Positions 55,386 to 64,000 of a DNA stretch of 64,000 bases are shown here, piece by piece. The notes under the pieces are model-generated. The model ran no database searches. It was not told where the DNA came from and was given only the letters and a program-made list of their open reading frames with translations. The stretch spans positions 9,610,001 to 9,674,000 of the forward strand of contig JAWNGF010000001.1 in NCBI GenBank assembly GCA_037039685.1. The letters are read 5' to 3'. Made by a program: the position numbers and the translations under genes. Numbering within the stretch: position 1 is the stretch's first letter; every line of letters starts with the position of its first letter. This DNA is from Ceratobasidium sp. AG-K (lineage: Eukaryota; Basidiomycota; Agaricomycetes; Cantharellales; Ceratobasidiaceae).

Positions 55386-57748
55386 CCCATGGGGAGTTGG
55401 TTTGACAGTTTAACTCGAATGCATGTTTTGCAGTGTGATACGTAAGAGTTGACAAATTTCTTCATGGTTGGCCAGTAGTAAGTTCTTGAGACTAGTTCCA
55501 ACATTGTTGCTTGTCCAGGGTGTCCAGCTGTAATGTTGTCATGGCGCGATTCTAATATCAGATTTCTGATTGTTTCATCTTTGGGGACAAAGATCCTTCC
55601 TTTGAACATTAGGAGTCCTTCTTTGTATTCCCAATCTTTGACTTTTTCACCATTTCTTAGCTTGTTATGAGCTTTGTCTAATCTGGGGTCTTTGAGGATT
55701 GCTTCTCTGATTAGGTTGTTGATTTCTTGATCAGGGGTAATAGCTGAAATGAAAATGTCTGGTTTAAGGAGAACTTGGTTCTCTACCCCCCCCAAAGGTT
55801 CTAAGTCGTATTGCCTTGAAAGAATGTCTGCTTTTTTGTTCTGGTTTCCTGGCCTGTACATGATCTTGAAGTTGAAGTCTACCAGGAAGTTCATCCAATG
55901 GGTTTGGCATTGGTTCAGTTGTTTGGATGAGGAGAAGTATTCCAAATTCTTGTGATCTGTTATGACTTGAACAGCTTTTTCCATGCCTTGAAGTAGGTGC
56001 CACCATTCCTTGAAGGCCCTAATAATTGCCAGTAGTTCTTTATCAAAAATGTTGTAGTTTTGTTCAGCCGGATTCAGTGATTTAGAAAGGAAGGCTACTG
56101 GGTGCAACTTCCCATCTTCATCTTTTTGAGACAAAACTGCTCCTGTGGCAAACCCTGACGCATCTGTTTTGAGGAAAAACTCTTTATTTTGATTGGGTTG
56201 CATCATTACAGGTGCCACCTTAAGAGCTTCCTTTAGTGCATTCATGGCATCTTGTTCTTTGCTTGTCCACTGCCACTTTTGATCCTTTTTGAGTAGGTTG
56301 TATAGAGGTCTTGCTTTACCAGCAAAGTCTTGAATGAATCTTTGATAGAAATTGACAAATCCCAGGAACTCTTGGACTTGTTTAACATTCTTGGGTGCTT
56401 TCCAATTCATAGCCGCCGTGACCTTTTCCTGATCTGTTTCAATTCCTTTATTGGAAATGACCAGTCCTACCCAGTCTAGTTTGGTCTGGTGGAACTTGCA
56501 TTTCCTCAGTTTTGCAATCAACTTGTGTTCCCTTAGTCTTTTTAGCACCTCTTTGACGTGTCCCAGATGATCTTCAACTTGTTTGGAAAAAATGAAGATA
56601 TCATCAATGTATACAAGTACAAAAACTCCCATAATGTCCCTGAATATGAAGTTCATTAGGGATTGGAAGCTTGATGGGGCATTTTTGAGACCAAAGGGCA
56701 TGACTTTCCACTCGTACATGCCATACTGAGTTTTAAAGGCTGTTTTCCATTTGTGTCCTGCTGCTATCCGGGTTTGATGGAATCCTTGTGCCAAGTCCAG
56801 AGTGGTACCAATGACAAATCCCTCCAGTGCCCTTAACCATTGATCCAATAGAGGTACTCCACTTGCATTGAATTTGCACAGTGAATTCACATATCTATAG
56901 TCAACGCAGAAGTGTAACTCTGGGTTGTTTGGATCTTCCAGATGGGGTTTTTTGACAAACAGAACAGGTGATGCTAAAGGAGACTTGGAAATTTGGATGT
57001 GTCCTCTTTGGATAAGGGTTTCTAGGACTTTCTTCATTTCTTTGTCTTTGGCTGGGGACATTTTGTAAATAGGTCCATGCTTTAGTTTAGCTTCAGGTAG
57101 GAAGTCCAGTGTAATGTTGGTTGGTCTGTGAGGTGGGAGTTCCTCCAATTTGGACTCATCAAATATGTCTGCAAACTCTCTATATTCCTCTGGTAATGTA
57201 GTTTTGGCTGCAATTTGGAGTGTAGATGGAACTTCAAGGCAGTTTTTTGAACAGAACTTGCTTGTGTATGCAATTGTCCTATTTTTCCAATTAATTTGTG
57301 GATTATGTTTTTTGAGCCATGACATCCCAAGTACAATAGGATGTCTTCCAATGTTTGTGACGTGACATTCTATTTTGCTGGAGTGTGTACCCATATTAAG
57401 TTTAAATTTAGTATAGTGGGTGACTTTTCCAGACAAAACTTCCTGTCCATCTATGACTTGTAACATTTTTGGTTTTTCATGTTGAAACAGGGGAAGGTTT
57501 GCTTCTTTTCCTAGGGAAGGGTTGATGAAGCAGGATGTTGCCCTGCAATCTAGGAGTGCTTGTCCAGAAAATTTCTTTGACTTGTTGACTAACTTAGAAT
57601 CAGGAGCCGTGGCTAGTGGATGAGCAGTGAAATCAAGATATAATTGGTTTTCATTTGATATTGACATGATTTCAAGTTCATCCATATTACTAGCTAATAT
57701 ATCACCAAGTACTTGGCTCCTTAATAAGCCTTGGTGATGTCTTTTCCC
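55386..57748 (-). pseudogene. Element D pol, proximal part (protease, RT, RNase H, integrase zinc finger)
   Basis: The -1 frame opens at the slippery site (57748-57742) and runs to the E insertion without a stop. The protease motif expected as LLDSGATS reads LLDCRATS, so the flap-side Ser-Gly of the catalytic triad is lost. RT: VMPFGLKNAPSSF, YIDDIFIFSK. RNase H: KTDASGFATGA, ITDHKNLEYF. Integrase zinc finger: RHDNITAGHPGQ ... CKTCIRVK. Length and order are normal for a Ty3 element. Confidence 0.88.
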
Positions 57749-59073
57749 AACTCAATATCTGAGGAAATTTCTTCAATCTGGGCTTCAAACCCTGATGCTG
57801 TGTTCTTGGAAGGACAGACCCTTGCTGAGTGTCCCTTGCCACCGCAGGTGAAGCAAATCATTGGTCCTTTTCCTTTTCCATCAAGATCCATTGCATTGGG
57901 ATCCTTAACAGGAGTGGAAGATTTGGGTGTTTGGACACTAGGAGCATTGAAAGTACTAGTTTGGGTGTCTTTTTGAATTGATCCAAATGGGACATTTCCC
58001 TTTGTTCCATTGTCCCAGGAGATCTGTGGAACTGCATGGCCCTTTGCGTTTCTGGTAATGCTTGAGATTTTGCCATATTGTACCCCCCCTGTAGGTTTTG
58101 ACATAAAGACACAATCGTTTATATTGAACCTTTGACCTAGTGAGGTGTTTGGAGTGTTTGTGGCTACCTTAGGTGTAGTTTGTTTCAAAGTGCTGGTTTG
58201 TAGGCTTTGGACCTTTTTGGGTGCATTAATGGCATTCATTGTGGAGTCAATCTCCAGGGCTCTTTTGCAAACTTGGTTAAATGTCCTTGTGGCTTCATGG
58301 GGTTTGAAGTTCTGTGATACCATGGCCATTTTGATTTCATCTTTAAGACCATCATAGAAATCATCACAAAGTACTCAATCAGTGTACCTGAGTACCAATG
58401 AATAAGTGACAAAATCCCATAGATAATCTTGAACAGAATTCTTCTGGACCAACTTTTTGTATAGTTGTCTATATTGGTCAATTTTGTGGACGTCGCCAAA
58501 CCTAGCTTGCATTTTGTTCCAAAATTCATCTATGTCGTGTAGCCAATTAGTTGCTCCTCTTCTTGCCATATCTACATTGATTCCAGGTTGCATCCATATG
58601 TAGGCAGGCCCTTTGCAATAACCCATGATATAAGTGATTTTTTGTTCTGTAGTTGCCTGTGGGGATGTATGGTTTATGTACAAGGTACATTGCGATTTAA
58701 ATTCGTCAAATTTGTCTACATCTCCAGAAAATTCTTCTGGGGGATGCATTTTGAGTTTGTATCCTGGAGTAGTTGTTGATGCAGTAGTGGAGGGTGTTGC
58801 TCCCAGGTTTGTTAGTGATTGAGATACTGTGGTTATTAATTGGTGAAGAGGTGCAATCTGTGAGGTTTGGTTTTGGATGGCCATGACATCTGCAACAGTG
58901 TTGTCAATTCCTTGTTCTAGTGTGGTAGTGATGCTATTCAAGGCATTGATGTGGCCGTTTATCTTTTGCACTTTGTCTATTAGAGCATTGATTGCATGTG
59001 CTACTACATTGGGTGGGGATGTTTCAGATATCTGGGTGAACCCTCCTTGACTTGGTGATGGGGCTCTTGACAT
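57721..59073 (-). pseudogene. Element D gag with one nonsense codon
   Basis: From the ATG at 59073 to TAA at 57723-57721. It has a helical N-terminal part, a capsid-like region (KMHPPEEFSGDVDKFDEF ... YIWMQPG), and a CCHC knuckle CFTCGGKGHSARVC near the end. A TGA at 58377-58375 splits it, with the same frame on both sides. Confidence 0.88.
57742..57748 (-). promoter_or_regulatory. -1 frameshift slippery site of element D
   Basis: The minus strand reads G_GGA_AAA in the gag frame ten codons before the gag stop, and the -1 frame is open through to pol. This is the same heptamer as in elements A-C. Confidence 0.6.
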
Positions 59074-59121
59074 ATTGAGGCAGGGAGAAGTGTGGATTTA
59101 TTGGGAGCCAATACCATACAC

Positions 59122-59428
59122 AATGTTGCAAATCCTTCTGCAAACTCTTCTATCTTTAATGACTTGCAGACTTCTTAAAAACACCAATTCAAGATTCTTG
59201 TCTTCCAGAAACAATGCGTTGATCACTCCTAGTTTGTTGTACCATACAGCCTCCGGAAGTCGAACGGATTTGGCAAGCGATTTGCTTAACGCAAAAACAA
59301 TCCTTTTGCTAGGCGTTTTTTTGTGATTGAGCGTGTAGTACGTTAGTAAATGAACATATTGTAGAAAATTTGGGGTTATCTGCTTGATTTTCAGCACAAC
59401 ATGGGCAGGATAAAATTTCAGTAGGTTA
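59122..59428. other. Unassigned sequence between D and the DDE transposon
   Basis: About 300 bp with no LTR, ORF or repeat recognised. The D 5' LTR that should start here is absent. Confidence 0.45.
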
Positions 59429-61673
59429 GTGCGCAAAACCCCAGAAGTGGAACATGTGACTGGGCCACAACATCTTTGCCCTAGCACACTGAGAATGGCT
59501 GTATTGTGAGTCCAATCTTATTGCTAAGTATGCTTAGGGTCAACAACACATATGTAGGAACCCCAAACCACATAAATATACTGAAGCTGCTATGCAGCTT
59601 GCTATTCAAGACTTCATGAGTGGTGAATATAGCTACGAGGAAGCTTCCGAAAGGAGAGGAGTGCCAAAAACAACACTGTGGGGTCGCATACATGGCCGTG
59701 AAGAGCGCCACAAGGCTCACAAACACAAACAAGCTCTCTCAACAAGTGAGGAATACGAAATTGCGGTGTGGTGCCAACAAATGGAACAGTTATTTCTGCC
59801 TGTTCGACTGGTCCACATCATTGGATGTGCCGAAATGATCTGGAACAATAAAAATGGTACCACAGGACTGCATTTAGGTACACACTGGTATGAGGGCTTT
59901 ATAGATTGCCACCCCAAGCTTGCCATAACTACATGTAAACAAATTGACGAGCGTTGGGTAATGGCAAAAAATCCCGCATATATCATGGAGTTCTATGTCA
60001 TGGTGAGAGAACCATAGTTGCAAGCCCCCAAAGAATGCCGTTGACTTTCAAGCAGCTCTCAAATATATGTCACAAACTCAATATCACTGCACCTAATAAA
60101 TTTAACATGGACAAAAAAGGCTTCCGCATTGGGTTGATTGGCAACAAGAAGGTGGTGGTGATGCGACAAAACCCTGACCGTAAAGATGGCTACACTGGCG
60201 GGGCTAAGCAAAGTATGTGAATTGCATTTATTGAGTCTGGTCATCTATAGCTCATTGTTGCTTATCAGGCAGGGACCGGCAGACAGTCACAAGCATTGAT
60301 TGCATTTGTGCCGATGGTACTGTGCTGCCCCCAATGATTATCATGAAGGGCAGAAACATCCAAAAGTTGTGGGCAAAAGATAGTCCATTACCTGCAGGCA
60401 CCCGTTGGGCAGCTTCTCCGAGTGGCTGGACAAATAACGAGCTAGGGCTCGAGTACATCAAGGCCTTTGATGAGTGGACGGCTGATAAAGCATGAGTTAT
60501 CTGCACTAACCATGACCCAGTATCCAAACTGATGTTTGGCTCACAGCAGGGATGGCAAATGGCAATGCCTCATTGTTGATGGACATGGCTCCCACCTATC
60601 ATATGAGTTCTTGCACTATGCAAATAGTGCTCAAATTGTGGTTGTCGGCCTCCCGAGTCATACCACTGACTTCCTCCAGCCCCTTGATTGGGTGATATTT
60701 TGTGTGCTTCAACGTAACTATGGTCACGCAGTCAACGAGAGAGCCAGACAAATGCTAGCAATCAACAAAAAGAGTTTTGCCTGGTGAGCACTCCCCGAGT
60801 CAATTTCTAGCATTGCAAAATGACTGAAACATGTAAATGAATAATGTTCCCAGCCTCCTACATGAAGCTTGAGAGAAAACCTACACACCCGATATGATCA
60901 AATCAGGCTTTGAATCGACAGGAATTGAGCCGTTAAATGCTTACCGATCAACTGTGATGCAAGACTTTTGTGCACAATTAATTGCCAAGCACGGTGGTCC
61001 TCTCTCCCACTCCACAGCCCTAACAAAAGACAAGCTAAACCCCCAGCAGCGTTGGGACTTGATTGTCAAGGATTGCTACAACATACTCAACAGTACGCTT
61101 GCGAGTACGGACACTCTGCGTCAAGTGCTGGCTGATGCACTTGCTGTGGTGGATGGTGCGGAAGCCGGGGTACTTCTGGCCAAAACCAAGCTCAGCAAGC
61201 TTCGAAAGGCGATAAGAGAGCGAGCTGTACCATGGGCACAACGTGGAAAAGTTGGGCGGGCTCGTGTATACACCCAAGCCAAGATTGAAGAGGTGCACGA
61301 GCAGGAGCTGTCACGTGCCCAAAGCATACCCACCAAAGGGCGCCCAAGAGGACGAGGCAGAGGCCGTGGGCGTGGAAAAGCGTGTGGAAGCACCGGAAGG
61401 GGTCGGGCTATTAGCCCAAGTGACTCAGAAGGTTTTGTGGAGGGAATCTGGTCGCCCACTGAAAGTTCGGCATCCGGTTCCACTTCTGAATCGGAAATTT
61501 CCGCCTAGCTCGCTCCCAAACCCACCCTCAAAAAATTCCGAAATCTGTAAATAAAATACGTTATGTCAATTGAGTACTGATACTTTTATATACATGCAAA
61601 AAACCGCAAAATTTGAAGTGGAATTGCTTGCATTCCACTTCACCCGGGAATTCCACTACAGGGGTTTGTACGG
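59429..61673 (+). mobile_element. Element G: pogo/Tigger-like DDE transposon (degenerate)
   Basis: A transposase gene is flanked by imperfect inverted ends: left CAAAACCCCAGAAGTGGAA at about 59434-59452, right (reverse complement) CAAACCCCTGTAGTGGAA at about 61651-61668. Both sit near TA dinucleotides, the target of this superfamily. Exact ends are uncertain. Confidence 0.6.
59592..61508 (+). pseudogene. Pogo/Tigger-like transposase, broken
   Basis: N-terminal psq/CENP-B-type HTH (YEEASERRGVPKTTLWGR, then VWCQQMEQL). DDE core: FNMDKKGF (first Asp), LIVDGHGSHLSYEF (second), LQPLDW (third). Likely introns are 60002-60050 and 60213-60268. A TGA follows TADKA near 60494, next to what looks like a donor that lost its G (GCA-TGAGTT). 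A TGA at 60870-60872 stands where the family has Trp (EAWEKTYTP). The final 204 codons (60894-61508) are open and end in an Arg-Gly-rich basic stretch (GRPRGRGRGRGRG). Transposases of this group cut and paste at TA. This copy is probably inactive. Confidence 0.78.
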
Positions 61674-61728
61674 TACTGTTCGTATATGTAGTTACAATGA
61701 ACGTCTTCAATGAAGAGTGATAGGGATT

Positions 61729-62147
61729 CTAGTCAAAGCTGTTCCCTGTGATGTTCCTGTGTGAGTCGAGGTCTTGGTCCCACTGAAAAGGGTTGGGTGC
61801 AATGGTATTAAGGTGATTTAGAAGGCGGTAATCCTGGTTAATAGGAATATGCACTTCTGCTGCAAGAGGGCAGTATCTGCTCTTGATTTTGTCTTTGAGG
61901 GTCTCAATGGTGCGCCACTGATGTTTGTTGTTGTTGATGAGGTTTTTGACCTTTTGAGTATGTTTTTCTTGGATTTGTATGAGTTGGTTGCAGTTTTTGA
62001 TCAGGACATGGGTTTGCTCTTGTAGGTGCTTGACTTTGATGTTGGTGTCAGCTAGGTTTATGCTTTGGACATGATCTTGATTGGCTTGTTGTTTGTTTGT
62101 GTTATCAAGGCTGATTTCAATGAACTTGAGCCTTGAGTGGAGTGTTT
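61729..62147 (-). pseudogene. Orphan coiled-coil ORF truncated by element F
   Basis: About 140 codons on the minus strand enter from the F LTR and end at TAG/TCA side 61729. The sequence is Gln/Asn/Lys-rich with heptad-like spacing (IEISLDNTNKQQANQ, VKHLQEQTHVLIKNCNQL), which suggests a coiled coil. No start codon remains. It may be the remnant of another transposon protein or of a host gene. Confidence 0.4.
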
Positions 62148-62599
62148 TGTCATAAGCTTCTTTGTTGTGGCTATGAGACAAGCCGCGATGGGGAGTGGAC
62201 GGCACTAAGACCTAAGTGACCTCTTGGACCGCAACACACTTAAGCGTCTGTAGGCTCTTGAGGGTAGGGGTGGTACTAAGTGTCACTCAAAGGGGATGTT
62301 TTGACGAGACAAAACAAGCTGGGGTTACCAGGCTTGTTGGTCCTCTATATATATAAAAGAAGTGGCCGAGTCATACAAGGCGCAGCCACATGAGTCACAA
62401 AGAATAGCCAGTCAGGAGTGTCCAAGTGAGTCATGCTGTATGAACAGACATGACTCATACAAAGCACAGCCGCGTTACACAATGTAACAGAACAACCACA
62501 AGAAGGTGGCAACGCGGCGAACGGAAACGGAAACATAGAAGAAGGGAACAGGCGGGCGAGACAACAGGCGAGTCCGATGGAGTGAGGCAGCTCACAACA
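62148..62599 (-). repeat. 3' LTR of element F
   Basis: 452 bp, TGTTGTGAGC start and CTTATGACA end on the minus strand. A TATATATA box and the ACAAAACAAGCT/AGCTTGTTTTGT primer segment are kept. Confidence 0.9.
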
Positions 62600-62640
62600 T
62601 TACTCCCCCCTAAGAGTCCGTTTGGGGGACCTGAACGGAC

Positions 62641-63405
62641 CTACTGTACTGTGCAGTCCTTTTCCTTCTTCATCATATATTCCTCCAGCCTCTCTTCGTC
62701 CTCCAAGGTTAGGTCGATGGGATTAAAGGCGGTATTTCCCAGTTCGTCCGAGAACTTCTCCCATTCTTCCCACGTCTCCTCCTTCGTCCAGTCCGCCTTG
62801 GACCAGTCCAAAACCCTCTCCTGGGCCTCCACAAACTCCTTGTCCCATGGTCGCACATCGGGCTCTACCTCCTTCCATGCCGACACGTCAGTCTCTTCCT
62901 TCTTCCACCAGTAGGGCTCCCATTCGATCTTCTCCTTCTGGTATCTGCCCCTCTCCATCCTCCAGTTGCTCAGGTCCTTTTCGTAGTTGGCGTCCCAGGC
63001 ATCGTTCCATCTAGGTCGAAGCGTTGGCTGCCTTCTGTCGTAACCTGGTACCCACTCGCTCGAGTACGCTCCTTCTTGTCCCCATTCAACCACTCCGAGC
63101 ATGTGGGTGGAGAGGAGAACGACCTCCGAGACCTGGAATGCGGCGCACCCCCGGCAGACAAATATGTCCTTCCGTAGGAGCTGCATGTGTGTTGGCCATT
63201 TTTTCCCGACCCACTGGAATTCCCCCAAGTCTGAGTGGAGGATTTCGTCCGAGGCCCTGCAGTGCATTCTTCCGGAGCTTTGTTGTGACCTCTTGAAAAT
63301 GTAGAGGGCGGCTCCGGAGTCAAGGATCCTTGCCGTGGCAAAGGCAGGTCCTTCGAGGACGCGGGTGAGGTTGTTGGTAATGGTGGAGCGGGTGACGGCA
63401 GGCAT
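62641..63405 (-). CDS. Element F ORF3, accessory protein of unknown function
   Basis: 254 aa from the ATG at 63405 (MPAVTRST). Keeps FVCRGC, the Trp-rich acidic half and NPIDLTLEDEE. Fourth intact copy of this frame in the window. Confidence 0.75.
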   Translation of the reverse strand: MPAVTRSTITNNLTRVLEGPAFATARILDSGAALYIFKRSQQSSGRMHCRASDEILHSDLGEFQWVGKKWPTHMQLLRKDIFVCRGCAAFQVSEVVLLSTHMLGVVEWGQEGAYSSEWVPGYDRRQPTLRPRWNDAWDANYEKDLSNWRMERGRYQKEKIEWEPYWWKKEETDVSAWKEVEPDVRPWDKEFVEAQERVLDWSKADWTKEETWEEWEKFSDELGNTAFNPIDLTLEDEERLEEYMMKKEKDCTVQ

Positions 63406-64000
63406 TGTTGAGTGCAAAAAAGATTTAGAGTGTAGAGTTTGGAGTGTTTCTTGGAATAGTAGCAAGTTCTGCAAGTGACACTACCTGCTTCACCCCTTCT
63501 GCCTTTTATCTTCCCTGGAGCGTAGTTAGATGGTGTGGGAGCTTTGGGGTGTCGGCGTAGAAGGTCCTTGATGATCTTTGAAAGGTGACCAAAGTCTTCC
63601 GCCCTTTGTTCTGTGTCTTCTTCGCTTCCATAACCCTTCCATCTGACCCTGTAGAAAAGACCGTCCTTTGTCTCCTTCCAGTCCAAAATCTTCTCTACTT
63701 CATATTCTTCTTCTCCTTCTTCTGTTATGATCGGCGGTGGTCGGGGTTGGTTTCGGCTGAATTCTGTGTCTTCCTTGTAAGGGCTGAGCAAGTCGATGTG
63801 GAAAACAGGGTGCACTCTCATTGTTGTTGGCAAAGTGAGTTCATAAGCGTGTGACCCTATTTTTTGTTTCACGACAAACGGCCCGTGTTTTTTGTCGTCC
63901 AGCTTCTTTGAGGGTCTTTTTGTTTGAATGTTCCTTCCCAAAAGCCATACTAGATCTCCCTCTTTGTATTCGTTTCTTGGTTCTTCTTCTGGGAGCCTTT
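62970..64000 (-). CDS. Element F pol, 3' part (integrase C-terminus, chromodomain, tail)
   Basis: Open on the minus strand from the window edge to 62970: integrase C-terminal region (VKQKIGSHAYEL, MRVHPVFHIDLLSPYK), chromodomain-like EVEKILDWKET ... WKGYGSEED, then the Ser/Pro-rich tail overlapping ORF3. Partial; its 5' end is outside the window. Confidence 0.88.
   Translation of the reverse strand, partial: RLPEEEPRNEYKEGDLVWLLGRNIQTKRPSKKLDDKKHGPFVVKQKIGSHAYELTLPTTMRVHPVFHIDLLSPYKEDTEFSRNQPRPPPIITEEGEEEYEVEKILDWKETKDGLFYRVRWKGYGSEEDTEQRAEDFGHLSKIIKDLLRRHPKAPTPSNYAPGKIKGRRGEAGSVTCRTCYYSKKHSKLYTLNLFCTQQCLPSPAPPLPTTSPASSKDLPLPRQGSLTPEPPSTFSRGHNKAPEECTAGPRTKSSTQTWGNSSGSGKNGQHTCSSYGRTYLSAGGAPHSRSRRSFSSPPTCSEWLNGDKKERTRASGYQVTTEGSQRFDLDGTMPGTPTTKRT

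Larger units (their letters stand above)
48952..59121 (-). mobile_element. Element D: second Ty3/Gypsy chromovirus, 5' LTR missing, interrupted by Copia element E
   Basis: Minus strand. The 3' LTR is 48952-49365, polypurine tract next to it (plus strand reads TTACCCCCTCC). Pol, E and gag follow up to the ATG at 59073. A possible tRNA-type primer site (plus strand GGGAGCCAATACCA, 59103-59116) is the last recognisable part. The expected 5' LTR does not follow. AT-richer than E and without an ORF3. It is defective: nonsense in gag, altered protease and a frameshift in the integrase. Confidence 0.87.
62148..64000 (-). mobile_element. Element F: fourth copy of the A/B/C chromovirus family, partial at the window edge
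   Basis: 3' LTR 62148-62599 (452 bp), then ORF3 and the end of pol, continuing beyond 64000. The LTR palindrome is degenerate here (GAGCTGCCTCAC on the minus strand). The 5-bp flank on the left is TGTTT; its partner lies outside the window. Confidence 0.92.

Overview
This is nuclear DNA of a filamentous basidiomycete, most likely Rhizoctonia solani or a close relative in Cantharellales. The evidence is the GT-AG introns of about 50 bp, the HGDLKG/ADFGN kinase family typical of that genus, the F-box/WD-like gene fragment, and the dense MarY1/Tf1-like chromoviruses. The species name is inference. There is no operon structure, CRISPR array or prokaryotic signal.

Region 1 (1-23.9 kb) is host DNA with well separated genes. 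It holds a secreted AA12-type pyranose/sorbosone dehydrogenase (-, 92-1736), a protein kinase of a Rhizoctonia-expanded family with one nonsense codon (+, 3040-5352), two same-strand paralogous group II PLP-dependent decarboxylases (+, 7816-11541 and 15248-19075), and an M17 leucyl aminopeptidase (-, 20104-22015). Exon maps were worked out by hand. Every join keeps frame, and summed exon lengths are divisible by three for the dehydrogenase, both decarboxylases and the aminopeptidase. Both decarboxylases carry a 5-nt micro-exon at the same place, and the kinase carries a 9-nt one.

Region 2 (23,859-46,709) is a single locus filled by nested LTR retrotransposons. Element A (minus strand, target duplication CACAC) was entered by element B (plus, GATCT, in pol), element C (plus, GAGT/GAGTT, in gag) and a 1,172-bp solo LTR-like element H (GCCAC, in gag). 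Subtracting the insertions leaves exactly 7,227 bp for A, the same length as B. A, B, C and the partial element F at the right edge form one chromovirus family. Its features are gag, a -1 frameshift signal, pol (protease, RT, RNase H, integrase, chromodomain), a third ORF of 254 aa in all four copies, and a primer site complementary to the element's own predicted RNA 5' end (Tf1-type self-priming). C has all ORFs open.

Region 3 (46,866-61.7 kb) begins with a degenerate F-box gene split by a solo LTR of a second Ty3 family (GTGGG duplication). It continues with element D of that family (minus, 5' LTR missing, mutated protease). D is interrupted by a Ty1/Copia element E (plus, GTAAT duplication) whose single 1,443-codon frame is broken only by three UGA codons. 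A pogo/Tigger-like DDE transposon (G) and an orphan coiled-coil ORF follow. Region 4 (62,148-64,000) is the 3' part of element F, which runs off the window.

The best candidates for new biology are the accessory ORF3 with a SUMO-interaction-like C-terminus that overlaps pol, the combination of self-priming with a G_GGA_AAA frameshift signal, and the conserved micro-exons. No transcript data or database search was available.
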